This document shows, piece after piece, positions 48,676 to 60,899 of a stretch of DNA of 64,000 nt (its first letter is position 1; every line of letters starts with the position of its first letter). Origin of the DNA: Allium sativum (Eukaryota; Streptophyta; Magnoliopsida; Asparagales; Amaryllidaceae); assembly GCA_030737875.1 (NCBI GenBank), contig CM060920.1:481894861-481958860 (forward strand), in the 5' to 3' direction. The position numbers were made by a program, and so were the translations under genes. The notes below the pieces were generated by a model. The model did not search any database. It saw only the letters and a program-made list of their open reading frames with translations, and was not told the DNA's origin.

Positions 48676-50519
48676 ATTGTAACACCCCACGTCCGTTAAT
48701 GTCACTCACGAAGGGAATACATTAAGTTTCGTGGAGCATTATGAGTAAACAGAACAGAATATTACAAGATAGTTACATAAAGTAGTACTTGAAAAATTTA
48801 TAACTTTATTGCACCGGAAACAAAAATAAAGTTAGGTTACATCTTCAAATATCAAAACCAAGTACATAATATCAGTCTTGTACAAAAGTCTTCAGAGTGC
48901 ATAATTTTAAAGCCATAATCCCGAACAAAACGCCATAAATAGGTAGAATCAAAGCCAAGCAGTTCTTCAAGAAACTCTAGTACCTCAAGCAGAGTGAAAT
49001 CCGAATCAAACTTGAATATTTCCTCCCTGAAAACCTTGGGGGAGGGGGGAATGGAAGAAAAGAGGCGAAAAGAAATGAGGTCAAACATAAAGTCTGGCGA
49101 GTCCAATAACTTTAACAATATAATTATTAAAGTAATATAGCAAGATAAACTGGAAAATAAGGAATGACTGTGAAACAAGCAGGCATGACCAGGTAAGCAA
49201 GATGAATAAGAAAACATTAATTGCGCTTCTAATCACTTTAGGATAAATACCACACTGCACCAATACTAGCAAATTTAAGAGTTGATCTCGCCTACTGAAC
49301 ATAATAATCATAATAATGATAATGGTGGTCTCGTGTACCCATAGCTATCTTCATAGGTGTCGTCTGCTCCTGTCCCCACTAGTTGTACCTACTACCCTCC
49401 CCATTCTAATTACAACATTTATTCATAATATGATAGTCGTACTCCTAGCTGGCTTCATAGGTGCCGCCTGCTCCTATCTCCGCTAGTCGTACCCACTACC
49501 TTCCCCATTCGATTGGCTCCCTAACTCGTAGATACCCGTGCTGGTCCCACAGTAGGGTGTATCACTGCATAAAGTGGCAACCCGATATGACTGAAATGCA
49601 CGGCTTATACCTATACGATGCAACAACGTCTTACCTACCAGCCCGGGCCCACACACGCACATGACCCCCGTTGGACTTGCGTTGCCACCGCTAACCCGTT
49701 TTGGCTCTTACAATCAAATCCAGTAAGCGTGTCCCGTCCTCGACCTAGATCGAGCTTACTTGGATACTAAATGGGTTACTGGTTGAGAAGGGTCCCCACA
49801 CTTGACACAAGCTTTCCACCTATGTTTGGTCCCCACTAGGATTTCCCACTTAACCAACTCTTATTCATGTCTTCTTACATGTTTCAACTTGGTTAAGTGT
49901 TTATAATTATATCCCACATGTCACCTATGTTTCACACTTATTAAATCAACATGTATTATTGGTTAATTTTGTCTTAACCCTATCCAATTATCAGATCAAT
50001 ATATATATTATTGGTTAAGCTGGTCTTAACCCTACCCACTTATCAGATTAATATATATTATTGGTTAAGCTGGTCTTAACCCTACCACTTATCAAATTAA
50101 TATATATTATTGGTTAAGCTGGTCTTAACCCTAACCACTTATCAGATTAATATATATATATTATTGGTTAAGCTGGTCTTAACCCTACCCACTTATCAGA
50201 TTAATATATATTAATGGTTAAGCTGGTCTTAACCCTACCCACTTATTAGATTAATATATATTATTGGTTAAGCTGGTCTTCACCCTACCCACTTAACATG
50301 TTTTATGTATCATATATATATATCGTATAACATGTTTTACTTAATTTATGATTAAGTACATCTTAGTTCACAGATAAATTGGCTAAGATAATAACTCCTT
50401 AAGTATCAACCCTGAAGACCGAAATCAACATTATATCGATACTCAAAGAATTACTCAACTCAACCAATCTTCTGTTTGTCATTCATACTCGTCTTTGATC
50501 AGCATCAATTAATTATTAC

Positions 50520-50875
50520 TGCACAGACCTCTCACATTAAGTCGATTGCTTATGGCCGTTGGATATGCCGGGCGGTTCCGGGCAGACTTCCACCACAATC
50601 CAGACTTAACCTCGTGTCTAAGCATCTTTAAATTATGCCTACGACCTCTCACATTTGACTGTCGTTTGCGGTTGCTGGATGTGTCGGGCGGGTCCGCGCA
50701 GTCTTATAACACAAACAAGTCTGACCTCGTGTCTTAGGCATTTACTACGCATTTAATTTATCCCTTTGACCTCTCACATTAGACTACCGTTTGTGGTTGC
50801 TGGATATAACGGGCGGGTCCGGGCAGTCTTATACCACAAACGAGTCTAACCTCGTGTCTTAGGCATTTATTATTA
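50520..50875 (-). repeat. Three stem-loop modules (F 5' LTR)
   Basis: Same three units as in the 3' LTR. Arms TTTGTGGTTGCTGG and ACCACAAACGAGTC are preserved in the third unit. Confidence 0.88.
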
Positions 50876-51954
50876 CACATAATTATTTAACCCCAATTTG
50901 AATTAATATCCCTATTTTAAATTGTCAATAATTCCCAATTTAATCTATGTCCATAATTGTCACCTAAATTATGTCCATAATTTCTAGGCATATAAATTAT
51001 GCCAATTAATGTCTAAAATTAATTATATGCTTTTAAGCCATTTTATGTCAATTTCACAACTTCAATATTTAATATTTTCCCAATATCCCCACGTTGTTTG
51101 TACGTGTAATTCTTGAAATATGTTAAACTCGCAAATAGTCTAACTCATAAGAAGAAAAGAAACATCACAACTTGCATAACATATAAAATTGATCTAACTA
51201 GCATATAAGAATAGTCAAGCATGGATCAAAACTTGCATGATTATAATTCATATTAACATAAATTTGCATAATCAATAACTTACATAGGCAATAGGCATAA
51301 TTTGCATAAACTATAAACTGGCATGGATCAAATTATATAAGATATAATTTGCATAGATTTATACACATAAAGGTGAACTTGCATATATGAACATGGTTTT
51401 CGCATAAACTTGCATATGATCTACATACCAACTTGTATTAAACTTGCATATGTAATTTAGACATGTAAACTACGATTTACATATAAGCTTACATATGATT
51501 CGCGTATAAACTTGCATATGATTTACATCCAAACTTACATATAAACTAATGTCATAAAAAAATGAATCAAATTAAACATACGTGATTAGACATATGAAAT
51601 AGATCCACCAACTTAATTTAACAAAAACAGGCATATGAACCAACATCATGAATCTTTGTACACAAGACAAAAACTGGCGTATATTCACAAAACAGACAAT
51701 ATCATATCGATCAATGACTCAACAGGCACAATCTTATAACCTAAATTATAACTCATCATAATTAATTTATTAATTATTTTGTGAAAGAAATTGTACTCAC
51801 AAAGACAGGTTAGAGAAGAGAATAATTCGTTCGTCGTTCGTATTAGAATTCTGACTTGCAAATCCCTAAGCTTTAGGAAGAAGAACTATCCTAGCAGCAG
51901 CATGGAGGCTAAAAGACTAATTTTGTTTAGGTTTAGAGCTTGAGTCTATGTATG

Positions 51955-51962
51955 CTTATATA
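51955..51962 (-). promoter_or_regulatory. TATA box of F 5' LTR
   Basis: The minus strand reads CTATATAAGCATAC, about 1.08 kb from the sense LTR start, leaving about 3.3 kb of LTR downstream. Confidence 0.6.
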
Positions 51963-52768
51963 GAAGTTTATATTAATTCTAGCCTTTAGATGTTATGTTT
52001 TTAATCCGCATCGTACACCTAATGCTGAGTCAGCAAATGTATTTTATATATATTAATAACATTCTATTTTTCTTCCCTTAAATTAATATGAATTGAACTT
52101 AAATATCTAATTGCATGTTTTCTTCGATTAGCATATTCTTCTTAATTGATGTCAATTAACATTGAATAACAATTTTAATATATTCCTCAAATTAACATAT
52201 TCTGCTTAATATTAATCGACATAAGCGACAAATTAGCATAAGCATTTATACAAATTAAGATAATTACATGGTTTCCTAACAATACCATATTAACATGTTT
52301 ACAATTTGATGTCAAATAACATGCTTTTACAAATGAACATAAATGCCCAATTAACATATTTTCTTTAATTAATATCAATTAATATGAATGACAAATTAGC
52401 AAAAACACATATATAAACTAAAGTCAATTACATGTTTTTCAATCAATGCCATATTTACACACATCTACAAATTAATTTCAATCTATTCATGTTTACATAT
52501 TCTTCCTTTACTGTATACATTAATTGCTCATATATATATATATACACACACACGCACCTATTCATAAATTCTAATATTGACAACTAATGCAAATTGATTG
52601 CTTACCTATTTTAAAAAGTGGAAATCGAGTATATAATTTAATTCCCCTTTTCTTTTCTACTTTCCTCGTAACATACAAAGTCAATGCATAATGAAGTTAC
52701 CTACATACATATATATCTATTTATACATGCATAAATCTTTCCTTCCCAAATAAATTGACTGTATTTAT

Positions 52769-52795
52769 CTTCTTCTTCTTCTTCTTCTTCTTCTT
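52769..52795. repeat. (CTT)n microsatellite
   Basis: About nine TTC/CTT units in a row in F's 5' LTR. The 3' LTR has only two or three at the equivalent place. Confidence 0.95.
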
Positions 52796-53038
52796 TCTTT
52801 TTACTACATGCATCCACACATTTTCTTCCGTTTTTTTTTGTATTAATTGCATTAATTTTTCTTTTACTATAGCCTAATTAATTCGCATGCATTTTTTTTC
52901 AATGCACATTTTTAAACTTGTACCTTCTTAACATAATTGCATATATATATATTCATTTTTTTATTTTTCTTCATTAATTAATTAATCCATTAATTAATTA
53001 TCTTTACGGTATAATATATCTAATTTCGGGGTGTTACA

Positions 53039-53269
53039 ATTAACATTACAGTTTATTTTATATGTGGACAAATCATTCCGTGTTAGATATAGAATAAGTC
53101 ATCAAACCTTTAGGGATGAGTCTGAAGAGTAGGGGATGGAAGCCAATTCAGAGTTTTAATTGTTGCACCGGAATATCTAGTTATGTTCGGAGCAGCCATG
53201 ATGGCAATAGCTATGTTGAGGATGCCCATCCCAGAAGCGGCGATAGAACGTGGCATTCCTATGCAAGAA
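53039..53269 (+). other. E interior right of F, upstream of nucleocapsid
   Basis: Begins with the second ATTAA target copy. Contains no clear gag core; a large part of gag appears to be deleted. Stops in all frames. Confidence 0.5.
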
Positions 53270-53520
53270 CCCTTCAGGAATTTTTCTAAGCAACAGAGAG
53301 GCTATTCTCCTTAGGATGTGGAAATTTTTGTTGGTCCTAGTGCTTTACAAAAAGAGAATGGCAATCAAAAGAAGAAATCTAAGAAGAACGTTCTCTACTT
53401 CAATTGTCAATTAGAGGGCCATTATTACAGGGATTGTAAGGATGAATGGAAGAGCTTTACATGTGGAAAGACACGACATAGGAAAAAAGACTGACCAGAT
53501 ACTCTGAAGAATAAGCAACT
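53270..53520 (+). pseudogene. E gag nucleocapsid remnant
   Basis: K-rich NGNQKKKSKKN precedes two decayed zinc knuckles: YFNCQLEGHYYRDC, where the first Cys of CCHC is replaced by Tyr, and FTCGKTRHRKKD, followed by a stop. The layout is that of a two-knuckle chromovirus nucleocapsid. Confidence 0.72.
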
Positions 53521-53779
53521 GGAGGAAACATGTGTGGTGGAAGTTATTCCGATCTTATATTACATTCCGGATGAGAACTAGAAGGAACTATTGTGGTTTG
53601 ATATGCTTTCAGCTAATGAAGTTGTTAAGTTCAGTTTGGTACTAGAGCATCGCTTTCTTTTACCTAAAATAAGATTGTATACTGAATAAGTTTGGATCTT
53701 GGAATTGTTATGGACCTTCGGTTGTATATAATCTAGTATGAGTTCGTCTGCTCTTTGGTATTTAGTTGTGATCTAATGT

Positions 53780-53975
53780 TGGTTAGCCATGGTTTCTCCT
53801 ATAGTATAAGATTTCTTTGAGTTGAACTTCATTGGGATTGAGATTATCTTGAGCACTGATTGGTCCAAGGGGTATGCGGCAAGGGTGAATTGTGAAAAGC
53901 TAGAGGTGGAAGTCAGGGATGTAGAAGGGCGAAAGGTGTTTATTTGGGGTAACCCGAAGGTGGTGTTCTCATGAG
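53780..53975 (+). pseudogene. E protease end and RT linker (fragment)
   Basis: MNFIGIEIILSTDWSKGYAA then RVNCEKLEVEVRD and GRKVFIWG matches the end of gypsy retropepsin (…ILGMDWLSKYRA..VDC) and the linker to RT. The catalytic motif is absent upstream. Confidence 0.7.
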
Positions 53976-54416
53976 TTGTTATACTCGCTTGCAGTTCCAC
54001 AAGAAGACTTGTCATCCATGCTAATCGCAAATGAGTTTAAGGATGTCTTTGACAAAGTCAAAGAGTTGTCGCCACATCTGGAGATTGAGTTTAAAATCGA
54101 TTTGGTGGAGGGTGCTAGACCAATTGTTATGCCTCCTAAGCGGATGGAGCCTAAGGAACAACGAGGGTTGAAGGTGCAAATTTGTGACCTTCTAGAAAAG
54201 GGATTCATTTGGAGAAGTATTTCCGAATGGGGTGCGCCAGTGGTATTTGCAACCAAGGTAGACGACTCATTAAGATTGCGTGTGGACTATTGTGAGCTAA
54301 ACAAGGTGACCAAGAAGAACAAGTATCCTTTGCCGAGAAAAGATGACTTTTCGATTAGCTTCATAAAGCCAAAGTGTTTTCTTAGATGGATTAAGCAACG
54401 GGATTTCACTAGTTGA
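53976..54416 (+). pseudogene. E reverse transcriptase, N-terminal third
   Basis: A 146-codon open frame with [20 protein letters not shown], then [39 protein letters not shown], then [20 protein letters not shown] and LPRKDD. These are RT blocks 1-3 of Ty3/gypsy. It stops before the F-S-x-I-D-L-x-S-G-Y block; the YVDD core, RNase H and integrase N-terminus are missing. Directly after the stop, integrase C-terminal sequence begins, showing a large internal deletion. Confidence 0.85.
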
Positions 54417-54846
54417 AGGTGGCGAAGGATAGTTTGTCGAAGACATGCAAGTTTGGGAGCAATGTTTTCGGAATGGGAGAGCCTCGAGTATTTGGCAAGG
54501 TTTGATTTTAGACCAAGGTGAATTGGAAATCTCATATATAGTTAGGGTTACTCGAGAAGATGTCGTGTGTGCATTACACTTTTCGTGAATCATCTCTACG
54601 AAATACGCGCATGATTCGGATATGGTAGTGTTTCCAAAAAAATATGAAAACTTAGAAGTTGAGGTCGCGATTAAGAGACCTTGTATGCCACTTCGTGTTG
54701 TGGGATATGACAAGAAACAACTTAGAAGGAAGACGGTTAAGCTAGTCAAGGTAGAATGGTGTAAAGACTGCGATGATTGTACATGGGAGAAGAAAGAGAG
54801 CATGCGGGCGACTCATCCTGAAATCTTCATCGCTAGGACCCTTTGA
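54417..54846 (+). pseudogene. E integrase C-terminus and chromodomain
   Basis: [11 protein letters not shown] (integrase tail lead-in), then shifted remnants of the HVSSLRKY-type segment (about 54585-54615), then an open frame at 54622-54846 with PKKYENLEVEVAIKRP, LVKVEWCKDCDDCTWEKKES and MRATHPEIF. The W-x(8-10)-TWE pattern is a group-II-like chromodomain. The frame ends with a proper stop about 190 bp before the PPT, as in intact elements. Confidence 0.8.
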
Positions 54847-55035
54847 TATCGTATCATCATTATTTCATTGTATCTTGTTGTTGTTTGATAGAATTCCACA
54901 TGTTAGGATAAGTCTATGGATGCATGGCTTGATGGTTGCTAGTTTGGATGGTAGAATTGGCTTTGCATGGATGATAGGCATGCATAGTTATTGTTGTTGC
55001 TTGTGTTTGCATGGAATTTCGTGGGCGGAATTCTT

Positions 55036-55047
55036 AAGAGGGGAGAA
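55036..55047 (+). promoter_or_regulatory. Polypurine tract of element E
   Basis: AAGAGGGGAGAA directly before the 3' LTR start TGTAACAGCCCGC. Confidence 0.9.
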
Positions 55048-57753
55048 TGTAACAGCCCGCATTTTACGTATCATAAGATCGTAAAATATTTTTATTTAAT
55101 TCCCTGAGGGTTGGAACATTCTCATATTAATATGTTATTTATGGGGATGTGATATATGTCCATAATTTTCACCGATTTGTTTATGACCATTTTTCCCCTA
55201 TCAGTCTTGTACAGGGCATTACTTTTGATTGAGGTCGAATCATAAGGTGAGACGTGTGCCATTTGAAAGGAAATGATGACTGCCTTTCCGTAAAGTGGTT
55301 ACATTAAGGATTTGGCTCAACGGTTTGGGAGGAATCGTTGTTTTAAGGTTTAACAGTTGGATATTCAGGTTTTGGGAGCCTTAATGGGCTGATTTGTAGG
55401 GGCACATTAGTAGGCTGGTGGAAGCTATAAATAGGGGGTGAGAGATATGGAGAATAGTTTACTTCCTCCATTCTCTAATTTGGTGGCCTATGTTCCTCCT
55501 TCCTCTAGCACCTTTCCATTATTAAAATTTGAGATCTACATTAGAGAATCGAAAATTTACACCATTTAAGGCTTGATCTACATTGTTTCACGGGAGAGTT
55601 CATCGAGTCAAGGAGTTTGGATAAATCCTTGTTGTCCGGAATCTAATTTTATCATTTTTGCTTTGATTTGGAGAATTGGTGAGTGATATGCATCTCTCAC
55701 ATGGATTCAATTAAGTGTATGAATGTTTGATCATGTTATTCATCAAACTCAAGTGTTTTCTCATAGATCTACACCTTGGTAAGCTTATTTTTATATGAAT
55801 CACCCTAGGATCCAATTTAACAAGTTTAAACCGGTAATTCTTATGCTATTTCATATGTTTATGCAAGTTAGATTCATAATTTAGTTTATATGTTCATTTA
55901 TCATGATTTCGGTGAATTTACACAATTTTGATGATCGTCATATTCGTGTTGTTAGTGATTTCATAACATGCTAGTGGTTGTGTTGGATGAATTAGATGAG
56001 TATATTTCATCAATTGTATCGATTGGCGAAGTTTTGGTTGAAATCGAAGTTGGATTGGATATGTGTATGTTTTGGGTCAAACATGCTACAGTGATTGTGG
56101 GACGAACGTGCTATAGTGATGTGGGTCGAACGTGCTTGATACAGTGATTTTGGGTCAAACGTCCTACAATGATGTGGGTCGAGCGTGCCAGCTACAGTGA
56201 TGTGGGTTGAACATGCTCTGCTATAGTACTTTGGGTCAAACGAGCATGCTACAGTATTTTGGGTCAAGCGCGCTACAGTGTTTTGGGTCGAGCGAGCACT
56301 GCTACGGTGTTTTGGGTCGAGCAAGCACTGCCATAGTGTTTTGGGTCGAGCGTGCACTGCTATAGTGATTTTGGGTCGAGCGTACACTGCTTCAGTGATT
56401 GTGGGTCGAGCATACCCTATTACAGTAATTTTGGGTCGAGCGTACACTGCTACAGTGATTTTGGGTCGAGCGTACATTGCTACAGTGATTGTGGGTCGAG
56501 CGTACACTACTACAGTGATTCTGGTCATGCATTGCTACAATTATAGTCATGCATTGCTCAAGGATGTGCTGAGTTTGTGTATAGGAATTGCTCTAAAGTG
56601 TTTTGAGCTTATGAATAGCTGTAATTGATAACGACTAAAAGTGAGAAGGCTAAGGATTATTGTTGTTGTAGGTTCTAGCGGGCTCAAAACAGGGGTACAA
56701 TTGAAGACCGATTGTAAATCAAGTGCCTTGGATGTCGTGTATGGCCTAGACACGTGTTGTGTACAACATGTGGATTTTTCTAAAACCGGGGAATCGTGTA
56801 TGGTCCTTGAAAATTGATGACAAATTGTTGTTTAGCCAGTCATACGATTAACGATGGTTTCAATGTAAGATTGGCAGTGATTGCCAGAGTCTGTCTTATA
56901 TGATTGTTTGTTTTGCTTGTATCGTCTCACATAGATTGTCTGACATCGGAGCAAATGTTTCTTGGGTGCTTGTCTCATATTGATTTAGGCTTTTGGGGCT
57001 TGTGATTGAGAGATTTTGAATTCGATTAAGATGGTATACATGAGATGTATAATCTGGATGTTATGAGTGCTAGTAGTGTTTCCTCTGGTTTCCATGTATG
57101 AATGGTCACTCTGATTGCCATGGTTGATTGTTGTTCCTTTGGATGTACAGATTATAAAGGCTATCACTGTTGGAAGTGGGGAAGGCAGTTGTGAGTTCTT
57201 CTCTGGAGCTGGTTAGATTAGTTCATTTATCTACCTATTTTCATATACTTTATTACTGAAGTTTGTTAGCTGTTTTATCACTCACTAAGACCGTTGTCTG
57301 ACTCAAGGTTTTATGTTTCCCTCTTATTACCTTGGGCTATTCATCCGTTTTTGGATGGCAAACTATGTGGCAGGTGATAGGTGATTGCTTAGTGAGGACG
57401 ATGTAGCTGTTCGGAAGCGAGCAGGAGGCTGGCATACTACCTTACTTACTATCTAGTATTTATATTTCTGCTGTTTGTTATTCTCTGAGTGCTGTAGTGA
57501 GGCAATCTGTATAAAAACTATTGTTGTAACTCAAGTCCATGGGTATTACTTTCTAGTCATCATGAAAGTTTAGTGTTTTCTGCTTCACTATTAAAATGTT
57601 GTATATATTCTATTATATTTTATCCTTGCGCTGTGAGATTTACGACAGGTTCCGCTTATGTATCATACCTTGATGATCATCCACAACTGCCTGGCACGTC
57701 TTTTCTCACATTATTCCTCTTGTTTAGTGCAGGGGTTGTGGGCGGTCGTCACA
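55048..57753 (+). repeat. 3' LTR of element E, 2706 bp
   Basis: Colinear with the 5' LTR; ends GCGGTCGTCACA. TATA box at 55426-55433. Most of the extra length comes from the expanded ~30-bp array at 56060-56550. Confidence 0.92.
56060..56550 (+). repeat. ~30-bp minisatellite in E 3' LTR
   Basis: About fourteen copies of the CTACAGTGATTTTGGGTCGA / GCGTACACTG unit. Its length being near a multiple of three makes it open on both strands (56010-56528 -, 56278-56628 +), which produces repetitive protein-like ORFs without meaning. Confidence 0.92.
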
Positions 57754-58633
57754 CTTAGCTGGTAATAAGCCATCTCTTATTTATTTAATTTTGTTCAACT
57801 TGTAATAAAAAATGGTTAAGCCACTTAAGCGTGTTGGAGATAGGTGAGTTCCTTAAGAAAGCCCTGAGATGGTGATAAACCAAAATTTTGTGATGTAATA
57901 AATTCTTGCTTTAAAACTTTAATAAAATTAATTGGCAAGTATTGCTCATGCTCATCAGATATGAAACTTCTGCTAAATTTCAACGTTGAAACAACTTAAT
58001 GGATGATTAATTGCCATCGCGCTTGGCAAGTATTAGATCATTCCTGCAATGAGATTGTTAAGTCAGGATAATCAAAGTGTTTGGCTAGGGATGAGTTGTT
58101 CCTCAAATGGGATAGCTTAATTAGGTTCGCGAAGCACTGCCACACTTGGAAAGGGTCAGATCATTCTGGTAATCAATTGGTTCAACCAGGAATGTCAAAT
58201 GCAATTGTTATTAGCAAGGGTTAAGTCATTTCTTGAACAAGATAAATGATTATAATTGTCTAAGGTGCATAACGCCTAGCAAGGGTCTAACAGATTCGAA
58301 TTCGGAATCATTAGATTAAGATCATCGAACAACGTCATGATTTACAAGAGCCCGATGTGGCTAGGATCATGAAGTGATGCTGAACTTGGAATGGGTTTGG
58401 TTGTTTTGTTATTGGAATGACCTGATCGGGACCATCAAGTACAATAGTGCTTAGCAGGAGCCTGATAAGGCTAGATAATCGATTGCAGCAGTGCTTGGAA
58501 AGGGCCAAGTGAGGCTGTTGATCCTTATGTACAACAATGCTTCGCAATAGCTCAAAGAGGCTTAGATCACTAACTGTGAATCACACAGGATATAAAGAGA
58601 CTTGGACCGTCGAGTATGGAAGCACTTGGCAAT
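57754..58633 (+). repeat. T2 3' region: decayed ~60-bp tandem repeats
   Basis: Words of the form CTTGGCAAGGGTYAGATCATT recur at about 58023, 58080, 58144, 58209, 58270, 58384, 58449, 58493 and 58540. The region begins with the second copy of E's target site (CTTAG) and ends at G. It resembles the CTTGGCAAGG zone of T (35380-35570), which supports T2 being one Tat-like element split by E. Confidence 0.65.
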
Positions 58634-59689
58634 TGTAACGACCCTGAATTTTGAGGCCAAGTTAAAATTTATTTTAAGTGATTTTAAATGAGTTTTGATA
58701 TTTAAAATAATCTATTTTAAATAATAAGGATCACAAATTTGGTTCAAATCGAAGTTAGAATGAATAAATTAATTTTAAATATAAAAAGAGCTAGAAATGG
58801 CGCGGTAGTTTGAAAAGTCAAACTTGAACTTTGACTAACCATACAGGATGCAAAATTTAACGGATTTTAGTGAAACCAAAAATATTGGAATCTATTTAAA
58901 AATATTCTTCCAACGAATCCGAAGAATCGAAATTTCATAACGGGAATCAAAAGTTATGGCCAATTCAATATTTAGAAATGTCGCTATGAAATTTATAAGG
59001 GCCAAAATGCTACATTTTGCAGAATAAGGAATTAGGACCCGAAACCATATCCATTGGTTTTAGAATGTTGTTTACATATAAAAATGACTATAAGAACTTA
59101 TATTTTTGAGTTTCGGAAAAATCCCACTATTTTTGGTATTTTTAAATATTAAAATATACACCTGAAAAATAGAATTTTTGCAAACGAACTCCGAATTCGA
59201 CGAAACTAGTTTCTATGGATTCGAAATATTAAATTAAGGTTAAATTATAAAATTTATAATTTTTGGAATTATTTTGTGGCCTGTATAATTTTTACAGTGG
59301 AAATACAGCCTATTTTCAGACTTCGGAAATTTATAATAAATTCATACGGAATCGGAAAATTACGAAATCAGGTTCGTTGGGTTCGTAATGACCTGAAATA
59401 ATTATGTTTAAAATTTTATTAATTTTAAAATCAGCATGTATTTATAAGAATTTCTGAATTGAAGAAAACAGTTGAAAATTGAGTAATTGGGCACGTAATG
59501 GTATTTGGGCCCAAACCAAAATTAAACCCATGGTATATATTATATTTTTTCTGAGAATTAGGGCTGAATTTCGAAATGTACAGCAGTCATTCTCTCTTCC
59601 ATCGTTTTTTCTCAATTTCCATGGCGGCTCTCTCTTCCTCTAAAATTTGTCAAAAATAAAATCTCTTCAAACCATAGCAAATTATATGT

Positions 59690-60110
59690 TTTCTCGAAGG
59701 TCTCGACGATACGAAGCTAATGGTGTAGTCGGTTTTGTCAAACAGCGCTCGGATTCGCCGGAATCTCGTCTTAAAGCTCGCTGTTTTCGAAATTCAGCAG
59801 CTCAAAACGTAAATCAAGAAATTCCCGTGAATCGAGGAAGAATTGGACGAAGTCACGAACACGGAAGTTCTTCGTCTACGCAAGACGAAGATGCTCAGAA
59901 AATTTCAGGTCGTTTGGAGGTGTGAGGCGGCCTGTGGGACCCGCGAGGCGAAATCCTTTCTAGGCGATTTCCCGATGATCGGAGAAGCTTTAGGGGCGGC
60001 TCTTTCTGGTGGTGGTGCGTCTCGCCAAGACGAAGACATTGGCGGTGGTCCCGTGGCGTCAGGTGGCCCGAGGCAGCGGCAAAGCGCGGTCAAAGTTCGG
60101 CGGTGAACAG
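59690..60110 (+). other. GC-rich leader-like patch of LTR G
   Basis: CpG-rich segment downstream of the TATA-like site, in the same position as in D (16905-17240). Short frames (59647-59925, 59843-60106) are not conserved with D. Probably the start of the transcribed leader. Confidence 0.45.
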
Positions 60111-60899
60111 TGTTTTTCGGTCAACGGGCTGAGGGTATTTTCTATTTTATTTTTAAATTATTTAATTAATTTCCAGAACTTTAAAATTGCATAACTCACT
60201 CATACGAAGTCGAAAATCGACGATTTCAGGTGCGTTGGGATCGTGGCGACGAGATGGACGCGTGGACACTAATTTTGTCCAATTCTGAGACGGTGAAATT
60301 TTTAGGTATTTTCACGAATATTAATTAATTATTTAATTACCCGATCTTTAAAAATTCATAACTCTTTCATACGAGGTCCGTTTGACGAACCGTAAATTGC
60401 GTTGGAATCACAAAATTAAGAGTTTCGCGATGGCGCAGACCGCAGCTGAAAAGGAGACAGTAAAATTTTGGCCAAAAAATTCAAGGTGAGAGTTCACTTC
60501 TATTTTAATTAATTTAATTTAATTCATACTATGCGACGTGAACCTGCTATGAACAAATGCGATGTGAATCAGCTATGACCAAACTCTGTATGTATGCTAG
60601 ATATAATGTTGTGAGTATTCACTTTATTTAAATTAATTATAGATCTATTATTTGATGTATGAAGTATGATGTTTGAATTGTATGGTTGATGTTTTGAATG
60701 ATTAGAAATAGTAGATCTGAAATTTATCATCGATGAATATATTTGCTGTTGTTATGTTTCATGGAAAGATAAGATTAGCGATGTGTGTATGACATGAAAA
60801 CTTGGATCACTATAGAGGTAGGAAATTTAAGTTGGACGATGTTAATATGACATGAAACAAAAGTCAGAGATTTTATTGTTTTTATAAAAAGATTATATT

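Larger units (their letters stand above)
41654..53038 (-). mobile_element. Gypsy/chromovirus-type retrotransposon F, inserted in E
   Basis: 3' LTR 41654-46025 and 5' LTR 48678-53038 on the minus strand. Perfect target duplication ATTAA (41649-41653 and 53039-53043). The PPT is next to the left LTR (46026-46040) and the PBS next to the right LTR (48664-48675). The interior is only 2.65 kb and holds remnants of gag, protease, RT, integrase and chromodomain. LTR lengths are 4372 and 4361 bp. It is younger than E, which it interrupts. Confidence 0.93.
48678..53038 (-). repeat. 5' LTR of element F, 4361 bp
   Basis: Colinear with 41654-46025. GGTTAAG hairpin array at about 49934-50297, three stem-loop modules at 50520-50875, TATA box at 51955-51962 (minus strand TATATAAG). 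A CTT microsatellite at about 52769-52795 is absent from the other LTR. Confidence 0.92.
38930..57753 (+). mobile_element. Gypsy-type LTR retrotransposon E, interior deleted and nested by F
   Basis: 5' LTR 38930-41518, PBS 41521-41532, interior 41533-41653 and 53039-55035, PPT 55036-55047, 3' LTR 55048-57753. The target duplication is CTTAA (38925-38929) versus CTTAG (57754-57758). The interior keeps a nucleocapsid fragment, protease end, RT start, integrase end and chromodomain, so it is a chromovirus-type gypsy element. It is not functional. F is inserted near its 5' leader. Confidence 0.9.

Noticed and set aside
42431..52378. ORF pairs 42431-42637 / 49461-49664 and 45168-45359 / 52187-52378
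   Set aside because: Both pairs are the two copies of the F LTR; composition and context show no coding selection.
56010..56628. 172-aa and 116-aa repetitive ORFs on opposite strands
   Set aside because: Produced by the ~30-bp minisatellite, which is near a multiple of three and stop-free on both strands.
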